This document shows, piece after piece, positions 36,935-49,291 of a stretch of 64,000 nucleotides of DNA (position 1 is its first letter; every line of letters starts with the position of its first letter). Origin of the DNA: Zingiber officinale (Eukaryota > Streptophyta > Magnoliopsida > Zingiberales > Zingiberaceae); assembly GCF_018446385.1 (NCBI RefSeq), contig NC_055990.1:22563558-22627557 (forward strand). The letters run 5' to 3'. The notes under the pieces are model-generated. The model searched no databases and was not told the DNA's origin. It saw only the letters and a list, made by a program, of their open reading frames with translations. Position numbers and translations under genes: made by a program.

Positions 36935-37548
36935 GTCCCCGGCGATTTGGTCCCTCCGCTCGTTTTCTTTCTTGCTCGGTTGGAGTCTCCTCCGGTCGGC
37001 CCGCCAGCAATAATGTTGATCTCGCCTCGGGAAGTATTACTTCTATTTTCTTCTTCCCGAGCGGATGGTCGAGACTGTTCTCTTGACGTTCGATGATTCT
37101 CCTGCCTTGGAGAGCGGTGCCGATCGGGAGTCTGTTGCTGTCGCCTATCAGCTCGCGTCCGATCGGCTTCATGAGTTCTCTATCGCCTGTCGACTGAGGG
37201 AGACCGTCGGCCGCCATTCCAGGGAACGGGATGAGCTACGAAGGGAAGACTCCGACAATCCCTTGTGTTGTGCGTATCCGTCCAGTGGAAGGAGCAGAAC
37301 ATCGGGGTCCATTTCTTCTTTGGCTTGGGCCGGGCGGCAGCTACCTCTTGAACGTGGGACCTAGCATGGGGGGAGCGGATTGCTTCGGCCCTTGGTCCTC
37401 TGGGCGGCTGATGAGCAGCATGCTGTTTCCGCTCGGCAGGAGGAGCTCGCTCGGTTGGAGTTTCTTTTTCCCGGGCTGCTTGGGCTTCCTCCACGTTGAT
37501 GTATTCGTTGGCCCGGTGTAGCATATGGTCGTAGTCTCGGGGCGGCTT

Positions 37549-38331
37549 TCAGATGAGCGATCGGAAGAAATCCCCATCCACTAGGCCATGTCTGAAGGCA
37601 TTCATCATGGTCTCCGAGGTGGCCGTTGGAATATCCATGGCCACTTTGTTGAACCGCTGGATGTAAGCTCGGAGCGATTCACGGGCTTCTTGTTTGATGG
37701 CGAACAGACTAACGCTGGTTTTTTGATAGCGCCGACTGCTTGCAAAGTGATGGAGGAAGGCCGTCCGGAAGTCCTTGAAACTTGTGATGGATCCGTCCGG
37801 CAGCCTCCGAAACCATCGTTGAGCCGATCCAGATAGGGTGGTGAGGAAAACCCGACACTTCACCCCGTCTGTGTATTGATGCAGGGTTGCCGTGTTATCA
37901 AACTTGCCCAAATGATCATCCGGATCGGTGGTTCCATTGTATTCGCCGATCGTCGGAGGCACGTAGTGCTTGGGCAGAGGGTCTCGTAGAATAGCCTCTG
38001 AAAATTGGCGATTAATCCGCTCGGGCGATGAGTCCGCTCGAGGGGCTTTTCCTTTTCTGTCATCTCGTCTCGGCATCTCATCAGAAGAAGATCCCTGATC
38101 TCTATGAGTGGGTGCGGCTTCGGGGGTGCGGAATAGGGCCCGGTGGAATGCAACGGTGGCTTGAGGTGCTTCCGCTCGGCCACCAGATAATGCTGAGGTT
38201 GCTTGCTGCTCTGGCCGCTCGGCTGTTGCCTTCTGTTTTTGCTCCACGAGCTTGGCGGCCCTCAACTCGATCAGAGCGTCGAGTTCCTCCGTGGAAAGCG
38301 TCACCGTGTGTTGTCGTCCAACCTCGTCCAT
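37549..38331 (-). CDS. Tat element gag
   Basis: About 260 residues starting MDEVGRQHTVTLSTEEL, just inside the primer-binding site. The gypsy capsid core is visible as WFRRLPDGSITSFKDFRTAFLHHF and the following QEARESLRAYIQRFNKVA. Upstream there is an Arg/Glu-rich low-complexity stretch. Gag continues leftward in a less readable form to about 37.0 kb before protease. Role by family: capsid formation. Confidence 0.85.
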   Translation of the reverse strand: MDEVGRQHTVTLSTEELDALIELRAAKLVEQKQKATAERPEQQATSALSGGRAEAPQATVAFHRALFRTPEAAPTHRDQGSSSDEMPRRDDRKGKAPRADSSPERINRQFSEAILRDPLPKHYVPPTIGEYNGTTDPDDHLGKFDNTATLHQYTDGVKCRVFLTTLSGSAQRWFRRLPDGSITSFKDFRTAFLHHFASSRRYQKTSVSLFAIKQEARESLRAYIQRFNKVAMDIPTATSETMMNAFRHGLVDGDFFRSLI

Positions 38332-38355
38332 TGTTTCCGTTCGGATGCAGGAGAG

Positions 38356-38376
38356 TTCCCACAGACGGCGCCAAAT
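38356..38376 (-). other. Tat element primer-binding site
   Basis: The minus strand reads TTTGGCGCCGTCTGTGGGAA, one base inside the 5' LTR end. This is the form commonly seen in plant Tat-type gypsy elements. The matching tRNA was not identified here. Confidence 0.8.
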
Positions 38377-39186
38377 TGATCCTGTCCGAACGATGACTCA
38401 ACGAACGGTGGGCACGTGGTGCTCTCCGGTTGCCTACGTGGGTCTTCGACTGGTGGCACGAACCTCCGGCGTACCTGCACAGAAGTCGGGACGGGAAGGG
38501 GATCCCGGCGGCGATCCTCCGACGCTCAAGTCAGGCGAGCAAGCAGTGAAGAAGTGGCTCTCAGAATATTAGAATGCGTACCTCCGGCGAAGTATGAGGC
38601 TCTTTATATAGAGAGGTGAAAGAGCTCCTGCACGTCCACCGAGATGCATACGTGTCCGTAGCCCATACCTCGGTATGTGTCTGTCAGAAAGTTTACCTGA
38701 CCCATACTGCTACAGTCCAGGCATGCCCTTGATGGGACAGCGGAACCCCGTCATAAGATTTGGAGTATGACCTACATGTGGAGCATATCCGCTGTCAGAA
38801 GATGTCCCTTGTCTTTTTCCCCGTACTCCTGCCGGGCGTCCGACCGGTCCACCTCCACCTTCCGTCCGACAGGTCATATATGATGGTCCACTTGGGAAAT
38901 CGTCGGTAATGTGTTTTGTGGCGACTGTTAGCAGTATGCTTCATGTCTTCGGCCGAGCGTGCCGTCCGCTCGGCCCTACGATCTAGCCCAATGAGCGCCG
39001 GAACCCCGACTTCCAAAGGGGTACCTTTTGCCATCGGGTAAACACCGGGCGGCCGCCTGGTCGGTCAGACCCCTTCTCCGGTCGGCCTAGTTGGTCCAAC
39101 CTTCTTCGATGGACCGCCCGGCTCTTTGACTTCCACATGGCGTTGACCCCTTACAACGAGGGTCCCCTGTTCTCATCGCCGGATCA
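38377..39186 (-). repeat. Tat element 5' LTR (unsplit)
   Basis: 810 bp with a perfect 6-bp terminal inverted repeat (TGATCC/GGATCA). It preserves, uninterrupted, the sequence ...GGGACAGCGGAACCCC... (near 38735-38746) that the copia element splits in the partner LTR. It therefore proves the insertion site and the AGCGG duplication. Confidence 0.95.
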
Positions 39187-39819
39187 GGTGCCTCCACTAG
39201 ATCCAGGGCGCCTTCGTGCCACTTCAAAGCGTCTCTAAGACCCTTCGAGGCGCCTCAAATACTATTCATCCGAGCCTTAACTTAGTTTTTGCTCCTGCAA
39301 AAATATGTTAGTCTAACAACAAAATATTTGACCTACAAAATAAAGCTAGCACAATTTATATAAGTATTATTAATTAGATTCTGTCTTTCTGAGACTAAGA
39401 TCTAGTCATGGTTTTAGTTTAGATTTCCAAAATGAGCATAAACTGGACCAACGCCTAAAGTCCCTAATTGGGACTCGTCCTCACTGGATTACTCTCCTCT
39501 AGTGACTTACCTTACTTATCATGCAGAATTACTTGACTTCGGGCCACTAGGTCTTCCCACCAATTGTCAGGTCCGCAGACTCTACTGGAGTTCGACCAAC
39601 TGTCAGGGGATTGGCCGCCAGATATCGGGTCACTTTTTGACCTATTTGGATTTCTACACTAGCTATAAGATCCTTCAGGCCTAGCTGGATTTCAGCTTTG
39701 TGTCAAACCTATCAAGTCCTGACACTTGGTAAAAATGTTAGATCACACAATATCTAACTTTAATCTATTTGTCATTTTTCAAAACTTATGTTTGATCATT
39801 GATGCCAACTACACCAACA

Positions 39820-40006
39820 GCGTGGTCCTGGTCTCTGGAAAGATCCATATTAGGCTTGATCTAAATCAGACTATGCCCAGAGGATCGAATCAAATGGGTC
39901 AATCTAGGTCCATTAATAGCATTCAGACTCTATAGGTGAGAGAAAGGGAGTGAGAGATTTGCTTTCCACAAGTAGAGGGGGATATTGAGGTTGCATGCAT
40001 CCAAAC
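39820..40006. other. Short spacer between the two nests
   Basis: About 190 bp with no gene or recognised repeat. It ends in CAAAC, the left target duplication of the next element. Confidence 0.6.
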
Positions 40007-43000
40007 TGTTGGCGCAGCAGGGCCGGTAAGAGGGGGTGAATTGCCTGCAAACAAGAATACCCTCCTCAAGACTTTCAACTCAAAATAAAAGCAACACTAA
40101 TAATAAAATAAAACAGCAGAAATAAACAGAGAGAACAGACTCAGCAGTTTGACTTGGTTACAACAAAGATGGTTGTTAATCCAAGGCGGTTGGAAAGACG
40201 CATTAAAAGAGTCTTCTTCTCTGAAGGCGGAGAAGCCTTTTACACTTTGAACGCTCTTACAAGTTGCTTGAAAAATGAGTTACAGAGTTGATCTTCGTTG
40301 ATCCGAATAGCTGTTCGAGACCCCTTTATATAGGGGTCCCAAGACTTATCCAGTTCACCTGATCTTCGGGATCAGGATTTGACTCGAGAGGGATCGATCA
40401 ACCGATCCTCAGGTTTGGTGAACCGAACCTGCATACTTGCCCAGCCTTCCATCCAAATGCAGTCTGTGTGGATCGAGCCTGCGTTCGGTCGATCGATCCC
40501 ATTGTTCGGTCGACCGATCAACCAACGGTCTCTCCATGAGCTGGCTCGATCAGCATGCTCGACTAAGTCTCTGGTTTATCTCTGGTTCGGTCGACCGATC
40601 AGAAGGTTCGATCGACCGATCAGCCAACGGTTGGTTACTGACATGGTTGCTGACATGTCACCAACGACTGACTTCTGATGATAGGGGTTCGGTTGACCGA
40701 TCATGGCGTCTGGTCGACCGAACACTTGTCAAGTCAACTTCCCTGTTGACTTGCTCTGGTTCCGCTCGGTTGGGTGATTGCAGCCAACCGGAGTATGGCT
40801 CACCCGAACCCAATTCTCGGCCTTCTCCTCGAGCAGTCTTCCGTCCCTCGAACGTCGCGCGTGTTCTTCTCGCCCACCGGTGTACGCTCCCGTAGCTCTC
40901 TCGTCCTTCAGACGCACCGAGCCCGTCGGCTCCCTTCCCGTGCCGTCCTTCTCGCTAGCTGCGTCTTCCACTCGATTTCCTGTGCTCCTAAGCTCTTGCA
41001 CACTTAGACACAGGGATCAAAAATAAACAGGACCTAACTAACTTGGTTGATCACATCTAAACAACCACGAGGTCCAACAATCTCTCCCTTTTTGATGTGC
41101 ATCAAACCAAGTTCAAGTTAGGGTAAAAATAAACAAATAGTAATTTTAAGAAAATTACTAAACTAACATTTTAAGCACAAAAATTACAATAATAAAATTT
41201 GGAACATAAGTTAGAAAAATAATAAAAATTTTAATTATCCTAACTCCCCCTAAACTTGTTACTTAACTCTCCCCCTTCGATCACAGCAAAAACGGGGTAA
41301 ATATAATTTTCTAAGTCATTTCCAAAATCCCAAAAAAAATTTTCTAAGTCATTTGAAAAATTTGCTAAGTAAAAAGTTAATATTATTTTCAGAAGAACTT
41401 AGCTTAGATATTTTTTTTTAAAAAAAATCTAATTTCAAAAAATATTTTAATTTTTTAAAAAAATGAGATTTTTTCCAAGTAAAAATTTCAAGCAAGAAAT
41501 ATTTTTTTAGATATAAAAATATTTTTGAAAGAATTTTCAAGAAGATGTTTAAAAACTTTTCAAAGCATTATTTTTAATTTTAATACTTTATTAGAAAGTT
41601 AATTAAACATTTCATTTCTATATTCGGCTTCCAGGCAGTGACGAGACACTAGACCTTCTTGGTTATTAGAGCAACAACCACTTTCTAGTCAAAGCCTCAT
41701 AAAGAAATCTTAATGTTTAATTTTCTCGCTGAAAGCTCTTAACTTATAAAAATTTTAATCTAGCAAAGATTTTGGAATCCAGTATAGATTCCTTCCTTCC
41801 TACTGGGTTATTCAAAAACTTAGGGGATACAAACACGTTCCTCTGGGATAACCCACAAACACGCGCACTTCTGTACGAGATTCTAACTTATCAGCATCCG
41901 GATTTAGCACATGTGCTGGACTACCCCAAATCCGAATATGTCTTAGACTGGGATTTCGCCCATTCCACAATTCTGTGGGAGTAGAGGATACTGATTTAGA
42001 AGGTACTAAGTTCAAAATGTGCGCTGTTGTTTCCAGAGCGTATCCCCAAAACGAATTTGGTAATTCTGAATAACTCATCATCGATCTAACCATCTTCATA
42101 AGAGTCCTATTCCTTCGTTCTGCCACATCATTCTGTTGGGGTGTACCAGGTGCGGACAACTGGGATTGAATCCCAGCCTTTGATAAGTAATTCCTAAACT
42201 CTCCTAAGAGGTATTCACCACCACGATCAGACCGTAGTATCTTGATACTTTTACCAAGACGTTTCTCCACATCAACCTTGTACTCTTTGAATTTATCAAA
42301 GCACTTAAACTTGTGGCACATCAGGTAAATGTATCCGTATCTTGAATAATCGTATATAAAAGAGACAAAATATTCAAAACCACCTCTTGCCTGGATAGAC
42401 ATAGGACCACACAAATCAGAATGAACCAGTTCTAACGCATCTTTGGCTCTATACCCCTTGGCCTTAAAAGATCTCTTGGTCATTTTACCTTCCAAGCAGG
42501 ATTCACATGTTGAAAAGTTTTCTAACTCTAATGAACCCAAGAGTCCATCGGCTACAAGCCTTTGAATTCTACTTAAGTTAATATGACCATGCCTTAGATG
42601 TCAAAGATACGTTTGGTTCATTTCCGAAGGTTCATTTCTCTTATTAGAGTCAGAAGATGTGTTATTAATTTTCATATTTCAATTTGCTTTGTGGGAGAAA
42701 TTGTATTTAAAGTATATAAATTGCTAACAAATGTACTAGAACAGATAATCACCTTATTTCTCTTTATAACGACATTGTTACTAAAGGAAACTGAATATCC
42801 ATCCAAATACAGTTTAGAAACTGAAATTAAATTCTTTCTAAAACTGGGTACATAAAGACAATTTCTTAAAACCAAACTTCTATTCCTATCAAACGATAAG
42901 TAGACATCTCCCACTACAACAACCGCCACCTTAGTAGCATTGCCCATGTAGATGATTATCTCTCCATCAAATAATCGTCGGGTTTCCTGGAACCCCTGCA

Positions 43001-46000
43001 AAGAATTACAGACATGATCAGTGGCTCTCGTATCTACACACCAGGTGCTGGTAGATAACATCGCTAAATATGTTTCAACTACTAGAGCATGAGATATACC
43101 TTTATTGTTCTGATTCCTGCGAGGACAGTCCGCCTTCCAATGTCCTGACTGCTTACAGATGAAGCACTTGCCCTTTGGCTTCTTCATTCCAGCTTTTTGT
43201 CCCTGAGGTTTATTCACTTTCTTTGCTGAAAAGACCTGTTTCTTCTTCTTCTTACCTTTCGGCTTAGAAGTAGAATCATTTTCAGCATAGTGAATCTGAG
43301 AACTTTGACGAAATATACCTTTTGTTGCCTGTAGTTCTGTCAGAAGTTCCACCAATGTATACTCTCTTTTATTCATATTATAGTTCAGGTGGAACTGCTC
43401 AAAACTTCTTGGTAGCGTTTGGAGAATTATATCGACCTGGGTTTCCCCATCGATTTCTCCTCCAAGAACTTGTATTTCGTTCAGATAGGCCATCATTTTG
43501 AGGATATTATCTCTTACAGGTGTTCCCTTAGACATGGTGGTTGTTATTAGCTTTCTCATTGCCTCTTGCCTAGTAGTCCAACTCTGGTGCCCAAAGAGTT
43601 CTTTGAGATTGTTCATTATATCATAAGATGTTGGTAAATCTTGATGCTGATGTTGTAATACATTTGACATTGATGCCAAAATGTAACACCACGCCATCTC
43701 ATCAGCTTTTGCCCATTTCTTATGATACTCAATCTCCTCTGGAGTAGAGTCATCGTCAGGTGCATCAAGGCAAGCCTCAGTCAGTACAAACTTATTGTTT
43801 TCAGTAGTAAGAACAATGTCCAGGTTCCTTTTCCAATCAATATAGTTGGGACCAGTAAGTTTGTTTTCTTTCAGTATAATGGCCAGTGGGTTGAAAGTCA
43901 TCCTAAGAATCATAAAAATAAACTTTGATCAAGACTCTAAATTTAGAATAATATTGATTCCTCAAACAATACTATTTTAAATTAACCAACACCTCAAATC
44001 ACCGTGAATTTTGCATGCCACAATAGTGTGGACGTATACAAAATCAAACATTTGTAAGAGGAGGTTTTACCCATTTATTTTATTCTTGTCAACCTAATTT
44101 TATGACAAATAAAATTAATAGTTGGTTTTCCTTCGGTCACACAAATAATAGTAGTGACTCTGATGGAGAGGATACTATTAGACGTGCCTAAGTGTAAACC
44201 ATTACTTAACACTTAGTCCATTAATAAGATTGTGCCCCTTCCGATGGGGAAGATCACATGCTCTTAATTAATTTTCTATAGTTATCCAAAATGGAAGTTT
44301 GATCTAGTGATCCTCAAACAAACTCATCCGATATGGAGGAAGGTACTCAGAGCCAACACGCAAGTTTGTTTGCATCACTTACAAACTAGTAATGGAGACC
44401 GTGGAATTTATTAAAATCCCTCTCCCACTTAGTTATTTTAAAATGAGGATTTTAACCTATGCTAGCATACATCACATATACATAAACATCACAGTAAATA
44501 AAAGCAATAAATTTGGAAATTAGCTTTCCAACTATTATGGTCTTTTTCCATCACTGTCTTCAGTATGCTCCAACCCTAGCTGCTGTCATCTTTAGCCACC
44601 GCCATCGGGTCGAGTTGTCGCATCTATCTTGCTTCTTATTCCGCTGCGCCTCTGATCCTCCAAAAGTACCACGCCTTGCAAGCATCCGATCCGCGATAAT
44701 TATAGAATTTTACATATATCGATCCTATATTCCATAAAGGAATGTACATGTATTCTAGATCGAACAAAAAATAAAATTATAAAAATAATACAGCTCCTGT
44801 TGTATTTGATACATACAATCATGCACACAAAATGATGCTCTTGACATGTCCAAGGGTCCAATCACACACAATATCTAAATGTCATAATAGTTGGAGCCTG
44901 CAACCATAAAGTTAGCACATCCTACTATTATCCTACCTAAATTATGTATGACATGTGCATAATTAATTTAAAAACCAAAACACACAGAAGCAAACCCTAC
45001 CTCTGATACCAATTGTTGGTTAGTCCTAGGAAAACGTATCGGTTCCACTGTACAAAAATTTTTGTACAAGTGTCGAACCTTTCCTTAAATAACCTATTTT
45101 GTTCTTTAGAAGTTAAATTAGGAATCGTAGACAGAACTTAACATCATTGATTCCAAATTTAACTTATCTGTTCTTAATGGTTTAGATTTGAATCGTAAGC
45201 GGAACTTAACACTATTGATTCAAATCCACCTATGTTATTAATTCCATTAAATATTAATTTTCAAAATTGACTTCCAGGACTGCATGGCGAGGCACATGGC
45301 CTTCTTGGATATGGGAGCAACCACCATCGCCTAGACAAAGCCTTTTAAGAAAAGCTAACATTTAATTTCCTTAAATAACTCTAGGTTAACCAAAAAGAAC
45401 AATCGAATCACAAATTCGAAAAAAAAAAACACAAACTTGAAAAACTAATTTGAAAAACTAGATCTAATGTCTCTTGTGTTTGGAATTCTTACAAAAAGAA
45501 ATAACTAGCATAATGCGGAAACCAATTTCTAATTATACCTTCTCTTTGTAAACTGATGACCTCGAGATCTTCTGCCGTATTCCTTGCCTCGCCTTGGACG
45601 TCGTGTGGGCGACGATCCTCCAAGATGAACACCACCCAAAAGCTTTCTTCTTCTTCCTCTAAAATCCGGCCACCACCACCACCAAGGAGAAGAGAGCAAA
45701 GGGAAAGGGAGAAGAGAGAGGGTCGGCCACCAAGAGATCTCCAAGCAAAAGAATAAGAGTTATCTCATGAAGTCTTCTCACCCCTTCTTTTATAATACTT
45801 ACCCAAGGCAAATAAGGGAAATTTTTTTACTAAAATTAAAATCTTCCAAGAGTTTTTCCTTTTCCCTTTTAATTTTTCCTTTTCTTTCCTCTTGATTGAA
45901 TCAATCACCAAAAATAAATTTGATGATTTTATTTTTTTAAACATGGTCGACCACCTTGCTTGGGCACCAAGCAAGGGTGGCCGACCCCCATAAGAGAAAG

Positions 46001-48841
46001 GAATTTTATTATTTTTTTATAAAATTTTACAAGAAGAAAAATTCTTATAAAATTTTACAAGCTCTCTTTCCTAAAGTAGGAGTTAAGAAAGGAAAGTTCT
46101 AAAAATTAAAACCATGTTTTAAAATTTAAAACTTCTCTTATAAAATTTCCTTTTTTAACATGATGATAGAAAATTTAAATTTTAAAACTTATCTTCCTTT
46201 TTTTTCTTAAACCATGAGGATGGTTAAAAAAAAGGAAAGTTTTAAAACTTTTAAAACTCTCTATTAAAACATGTGGTCTAATTCAAATAAGGAAAGTTTT
46301 AAAAATTAAAATCTCTCTTTTAAAACTTATAGTTTTCTACAAAGAGAAGATTTTAAAAATTCAAAACAACCCTCCTTGTTTGAATTATTGTGGCCGAACC
46401 CTACTAGCTTGATTACCAAGCAATAGGGTCGGCCCCTATAGAAGAGGATGTGGGCCGACCCTTTCTTGGTCACCAAGCATTAGACCGGCTCCCTTCTTGG
46501 ACACCAAGATGGGCTTATATTTGAATGGACTTGATGCTATAATGAGGCTACGACAGGGACCTAGAGGACAAATTGATTTTGGCCTTCCGATGAGCTTGAG
46601 TATCCAGTGCTCGCTCTGAACGCACAACTCAAGTTCATCGATAATAACTCATTCCATTAGAGAGTTATTATCTCACTACCGCACCAATCCCAAATTACAT
46701 TATGGGCTCCTTCTTATCATGAGTGTGTTAGTCTCCCTGTGTTTAAGATAACGAATGTCCACTAATTAAGTAAGTTACTGACAACTCACTTAATTAATAT
46801 CTAGCTCCAAGAGTAGTACCACTCAACTTCATTGTCATGTCGGACTAAGTCCACCTGCAGGGTTTAACATGACAATCCTTATGAGCTCCTTTTGGGGGCA
46901 TTCTCAACCTAGATAACTAAGACATAGATTCCTTTTATAATCAACAACACACACTATAAGTAATATCATTTCCCAACTTATCGGGCATATTGATTTATCG
47001 AGCTAAACCTCACCCTTTAATAAGTTAAAGAAATAAATATTAAATATATGTGCTTGTTATTATATTAGGATTAAGAGCACTCACTTCCATAATAACTAAG
47101 GTCTAGTTCTTTTATTAAGTCAATACAAAAAGAACTTACCTAAATGGTCCTACTCAACACACTTGGAGTGTACAAGTAATTTATTAATCAAGATAAACTA
47201 ATACTTAATTACACTACGACTATTCCGATGGTTTGTTTCTTTCCATCTTAATCATGAGCAACTGTTTATAATTTATAAAGAACCGTCAACATGATCTTCT
47301 GTGTGTGACATCATACACCATGTTGTCTACTATATAAATTAATTGAACAATTACATTTAACAAATAAATGTAGATATTGACCAATGTGATTCTTTTATTT
47401 CAAAAATAAATGTTTACAAAAGCTAGGCTTTTAGTATACACTCCAACAGTCGCGCCTCACTAGCTTTGCTTCTGAGGTGCCTTCGTGGAGCTCCAGGAAT
47501 TTTTCCCAGAGGTCTTTGGCGGAATCGTAGCTTCCGATCCGACTTACCTCCTGGGGTGGCAAGACGCTGAGCAGGTGGAATTTCGCCTTTCTGTTGGCCA
47601 CGAAATCGTCTTGCTCCTTCTTCGTCCAATTATACTCTTCTTTGTCTTTTGGCGCTGCATATCCATATTTCATTATTAAAAGTATATCAAATTCAGTTTT
47701 AAAAAATACCTCTATTTTTCGCTTCCATGTAGCGAAGTCTCCGTCGAACTTTGGGGGATGAATGTTCGCGCCGGCCATTGACTCGATCTTTGTGCTTCAG
47801 TCGGCGGTTAGTCTTTCTGAGGTTGTCGGGCTCTGATACCACTTGTTGGCGCAGCAAGGCCGGCAAGAGGAGGGTGAATTGCCTGCAAACAAGAATACCC
47901 TCCTCAAGACTTTCAACTAAAAATAAAAGCAACACTAATAATAAAATAAACCAGTAGAAATAAATAGAGAGAACAGACTAAGCTGTTTGACTTGGTTACA
48001 ACCAAGATGGTTGTTAATCTAAGGCGGTTGGAAAGACGCACTATAAGAGTTTCCTTCTCTGAAAGCGGAGAAGCCTTTTACACTTTGAACACTCTTACAA
48101 GTTGCTTGAAAAATAAGTTACAGAGTTGATCTTCGTTGATCCGAATAGTTGTTCGAGACCCCTTTATATAGGGGTTCCAAGACTTATCCAGTTTACCTGA
48201 TCTTCGGGATCAGAATTTGACTCGAGAGGGATCGGTCGACCGATCCCTAGGTTCGATCGACCGAACCTGCGTACTTGCCCATCCTTCCGTCCAGATGCAG
48301 TCTGTGTGGATCAAGCCTGCGTTCAGTCGACGGATCCCATTGTTCGGTCGACCGATCAGCCAACGGTCTCTCCCTGAGCTGGCCCGATCGGCATGCTCGA
48401 CTAAGTCTTTGGTTTATCTCCGGTTCAATTGACCGATCAGAAGGTTCGGTCGACCGATCATAGCGTCCGGTCGACCGAACACTTGTCAAGTCAATTTCCC
48501 AGTTGACTTGCTCTGGTTCTGCTCACTTGGGTGATTGCGGCCAACCGGAATAGGGCTCACCCGAACCCAATTCCCAGCCTTCTCCTCGAGCAGTCTTCCG
48601 TCCTAGCTTTACGTCCCTCGAACGTCGCGCGCGTTCTTCTTTCCCACCGGTGTACTCTTCCACAGCTCTCTCGTCCTTCGGACGCACCGAGCCTGTTGGC
48701 TCCTTTCTCGTGCTGTCCTTCTCGCTAGCTGCGTCTTCCGCTTGACTTCCTGCGCTCCTACATACTTAGACACAGGGATCAAAAACAAAAAGAACCTAAC
48801 TAATTTGGTTGATCACATCAAAATAACCACCGGATCTAACA
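40007..48841 (-). mobile_element. Ty1/copia retrotransposon, Sirevirus-type, invaded
   Basis: LTRs 40007-41079 (3') and 47844-48841 (5') both begin TGTTGGCGCAGCA and end in (C/T)AACA, and the pair is flanked by the duplication CAAAC (40002-40006 and 48842-48846). Beside the right LTR the minus strand has a primer-binding site TGGTATCAGAGCCCGAC (about 47827-47843). Beside the left LTR are several minus-strand polypurine tracts (about 41080-41095, 41245 and 41270). About 47778-47450 encodes a Sirevirus-like gag N-terminus (FDGDFATWKRKIEVFF, AKDLWEKFLELHEGTSEAKLV). The rest of its coding region is missing or replaced by another copia element, so it is broken. Both LTRs carry TTCGGTCGACCGA-type palindromes (about 40390-40720 and 48228-48480). 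Confidence 0.92.
41571..47448 (-). mobile_element. Copia element nested in the Sirevirus-type element
   Basis: The right LTR, about 45014-47448 (2.4 kb), starts on the minus strand TGTTGGAGTGTATACTAAAAG, a terminus common in Tork/Angela-type elements, and is followed by a TGGTATCAGAG primer-binding site near 45003-45013. Further left are a leader, a gag (about 43.9-43.1 kb) with a CFICKQSGHWKADC zinc knuckle, a protease region, and GAG-pre-integrase/integrase (about 42.6-41.8 kb) with HSDLCGPM, RSDRGGEY and TPQQNDVAERRN. RT and RNase H are not seen. A stretch at about 41571-41760 resembles part of the LTR (compare about 45240-45380). The left boundary is therefore unresolved. Broken; it sits inside the gag of the host element, so it is younger than that element. 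Confidence 0.75.
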
Positions 48842-48846
48842 CAAAC

Positions 48847-49111
48847 CACATAAATAATTTTTTTATCTAATCTTTTGAACGTGGCTAGGATGCTTTAGAA
48901 GTAGGAAGTAAAATTTTCGGTTGACAGAAATGGTAGAATAGAAAGATCCTCCAAATCAATATGCTCTTTGGTCATTCTCAAAATATGGTACGTGATTTAA
49001 AAATCTCCCAAATCTACGTGCGGCCAATGATCCATTCCCAAATAAATAATTATTATTGATTTTAGTAAAATACTTGTTTATCCATCTTATTAATAATAAA
49101 TAAATATTATT
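48847..49111. other. Intergenic DNA
   Basis: AT-rich, no gene or recognised repeat. Confidence 0.5.
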
Positions 49112-49126
49112 AATTTTAGTATAATA

Positions 49127-49291
49127 GAAGGGGAGCCTTGGTACAACGATAAAATTATCATATGACCAAAAAAAGTCATGAGTTCAAATCCTGAAAATAG
49201 TCTATTATAAAAAATAAGATAAAGTTACGTACAATAGATCTTTCATCGGGACCCCGTATGACGAGAGTTTCATGCACCGAGCTGTCCTTTT
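49127..49291 (+). mobile_element. Au-type SINE
   Basis: About 165 bp. It starts GAAGGGGAGCCTTGGTACAA (tRNA-like A-box region). A B-box-like GAGTTCAAATCC lies near 49183-49194, followed by the Au-family body TACGTACAATAGATC, GGGACCCCGTATGACG and TTTCATGCACCGAGCTGTCC. It is flanked by 15-bp near-identical repeats, AATTTTAGTATAATA (49112-49126) and AATTTTAATATAATA (49292-49306), one mismatch, as expected from LINE-type integration. It is A/T-shifted relative to typical Au sequences, so moderately old. Confidence 0.85.

Larger units (their letters stand above)
16848..39186 (-). mobile_element. Ty3/gypsy retrotransposon, Tat lineage, 11.1 kb plus insert
   Basis: Bounded by LTRs of 810 bp that start TGATCC and end GGATCA, and flanked by the direct repeat GGTGC (16843-16847 and 39187-39191). 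The 5' LTR is at the right (38377-39186). The 3' LTR is 16848-17214 plus 28443-28885, split by a copia insertion. The order on the minus strand is LTR, primer-binding site, gag, protease, RT, RNase H, a second RNase H-like domain, integrase, then a 64/65-bp tandem array, an antisense extra ORF, polypurine tract and LTR. The second RNase H domain, antisense ORF and 3' tandem array are hallmarks of the plant Tat/Ogre/Retand group. The LTRs differ by a few percent by eye. Coding parts carry several breaks; the element looks structurally complete but not intact. Confidence 0.93.
16108..39819 (-). mobile_element. LTR-like sequence split by the Tat element (outer layer)
   Basis: The pieces 16108-16847 and 39192-39819 (with the GGTGC target site) form one LTR-like unit read on the minus strand, from TGTTGGTGTAG at 39819 to ...GTACA near 16108. 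It carries repeated GAGG(C/T)GCCTC palindromes at about 16745-16805 and 39205-39260, like the element-specific palindromes of the Sirevirus-type LTRs in this window. It also has a GAGAGGGGTG run near its end, as those LTRs do. No primer-binding site or coding sequence adjoins it, so a solo or decayed LTR is likely. Its own target duplication was not confirmed. Confidence 0.5.
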
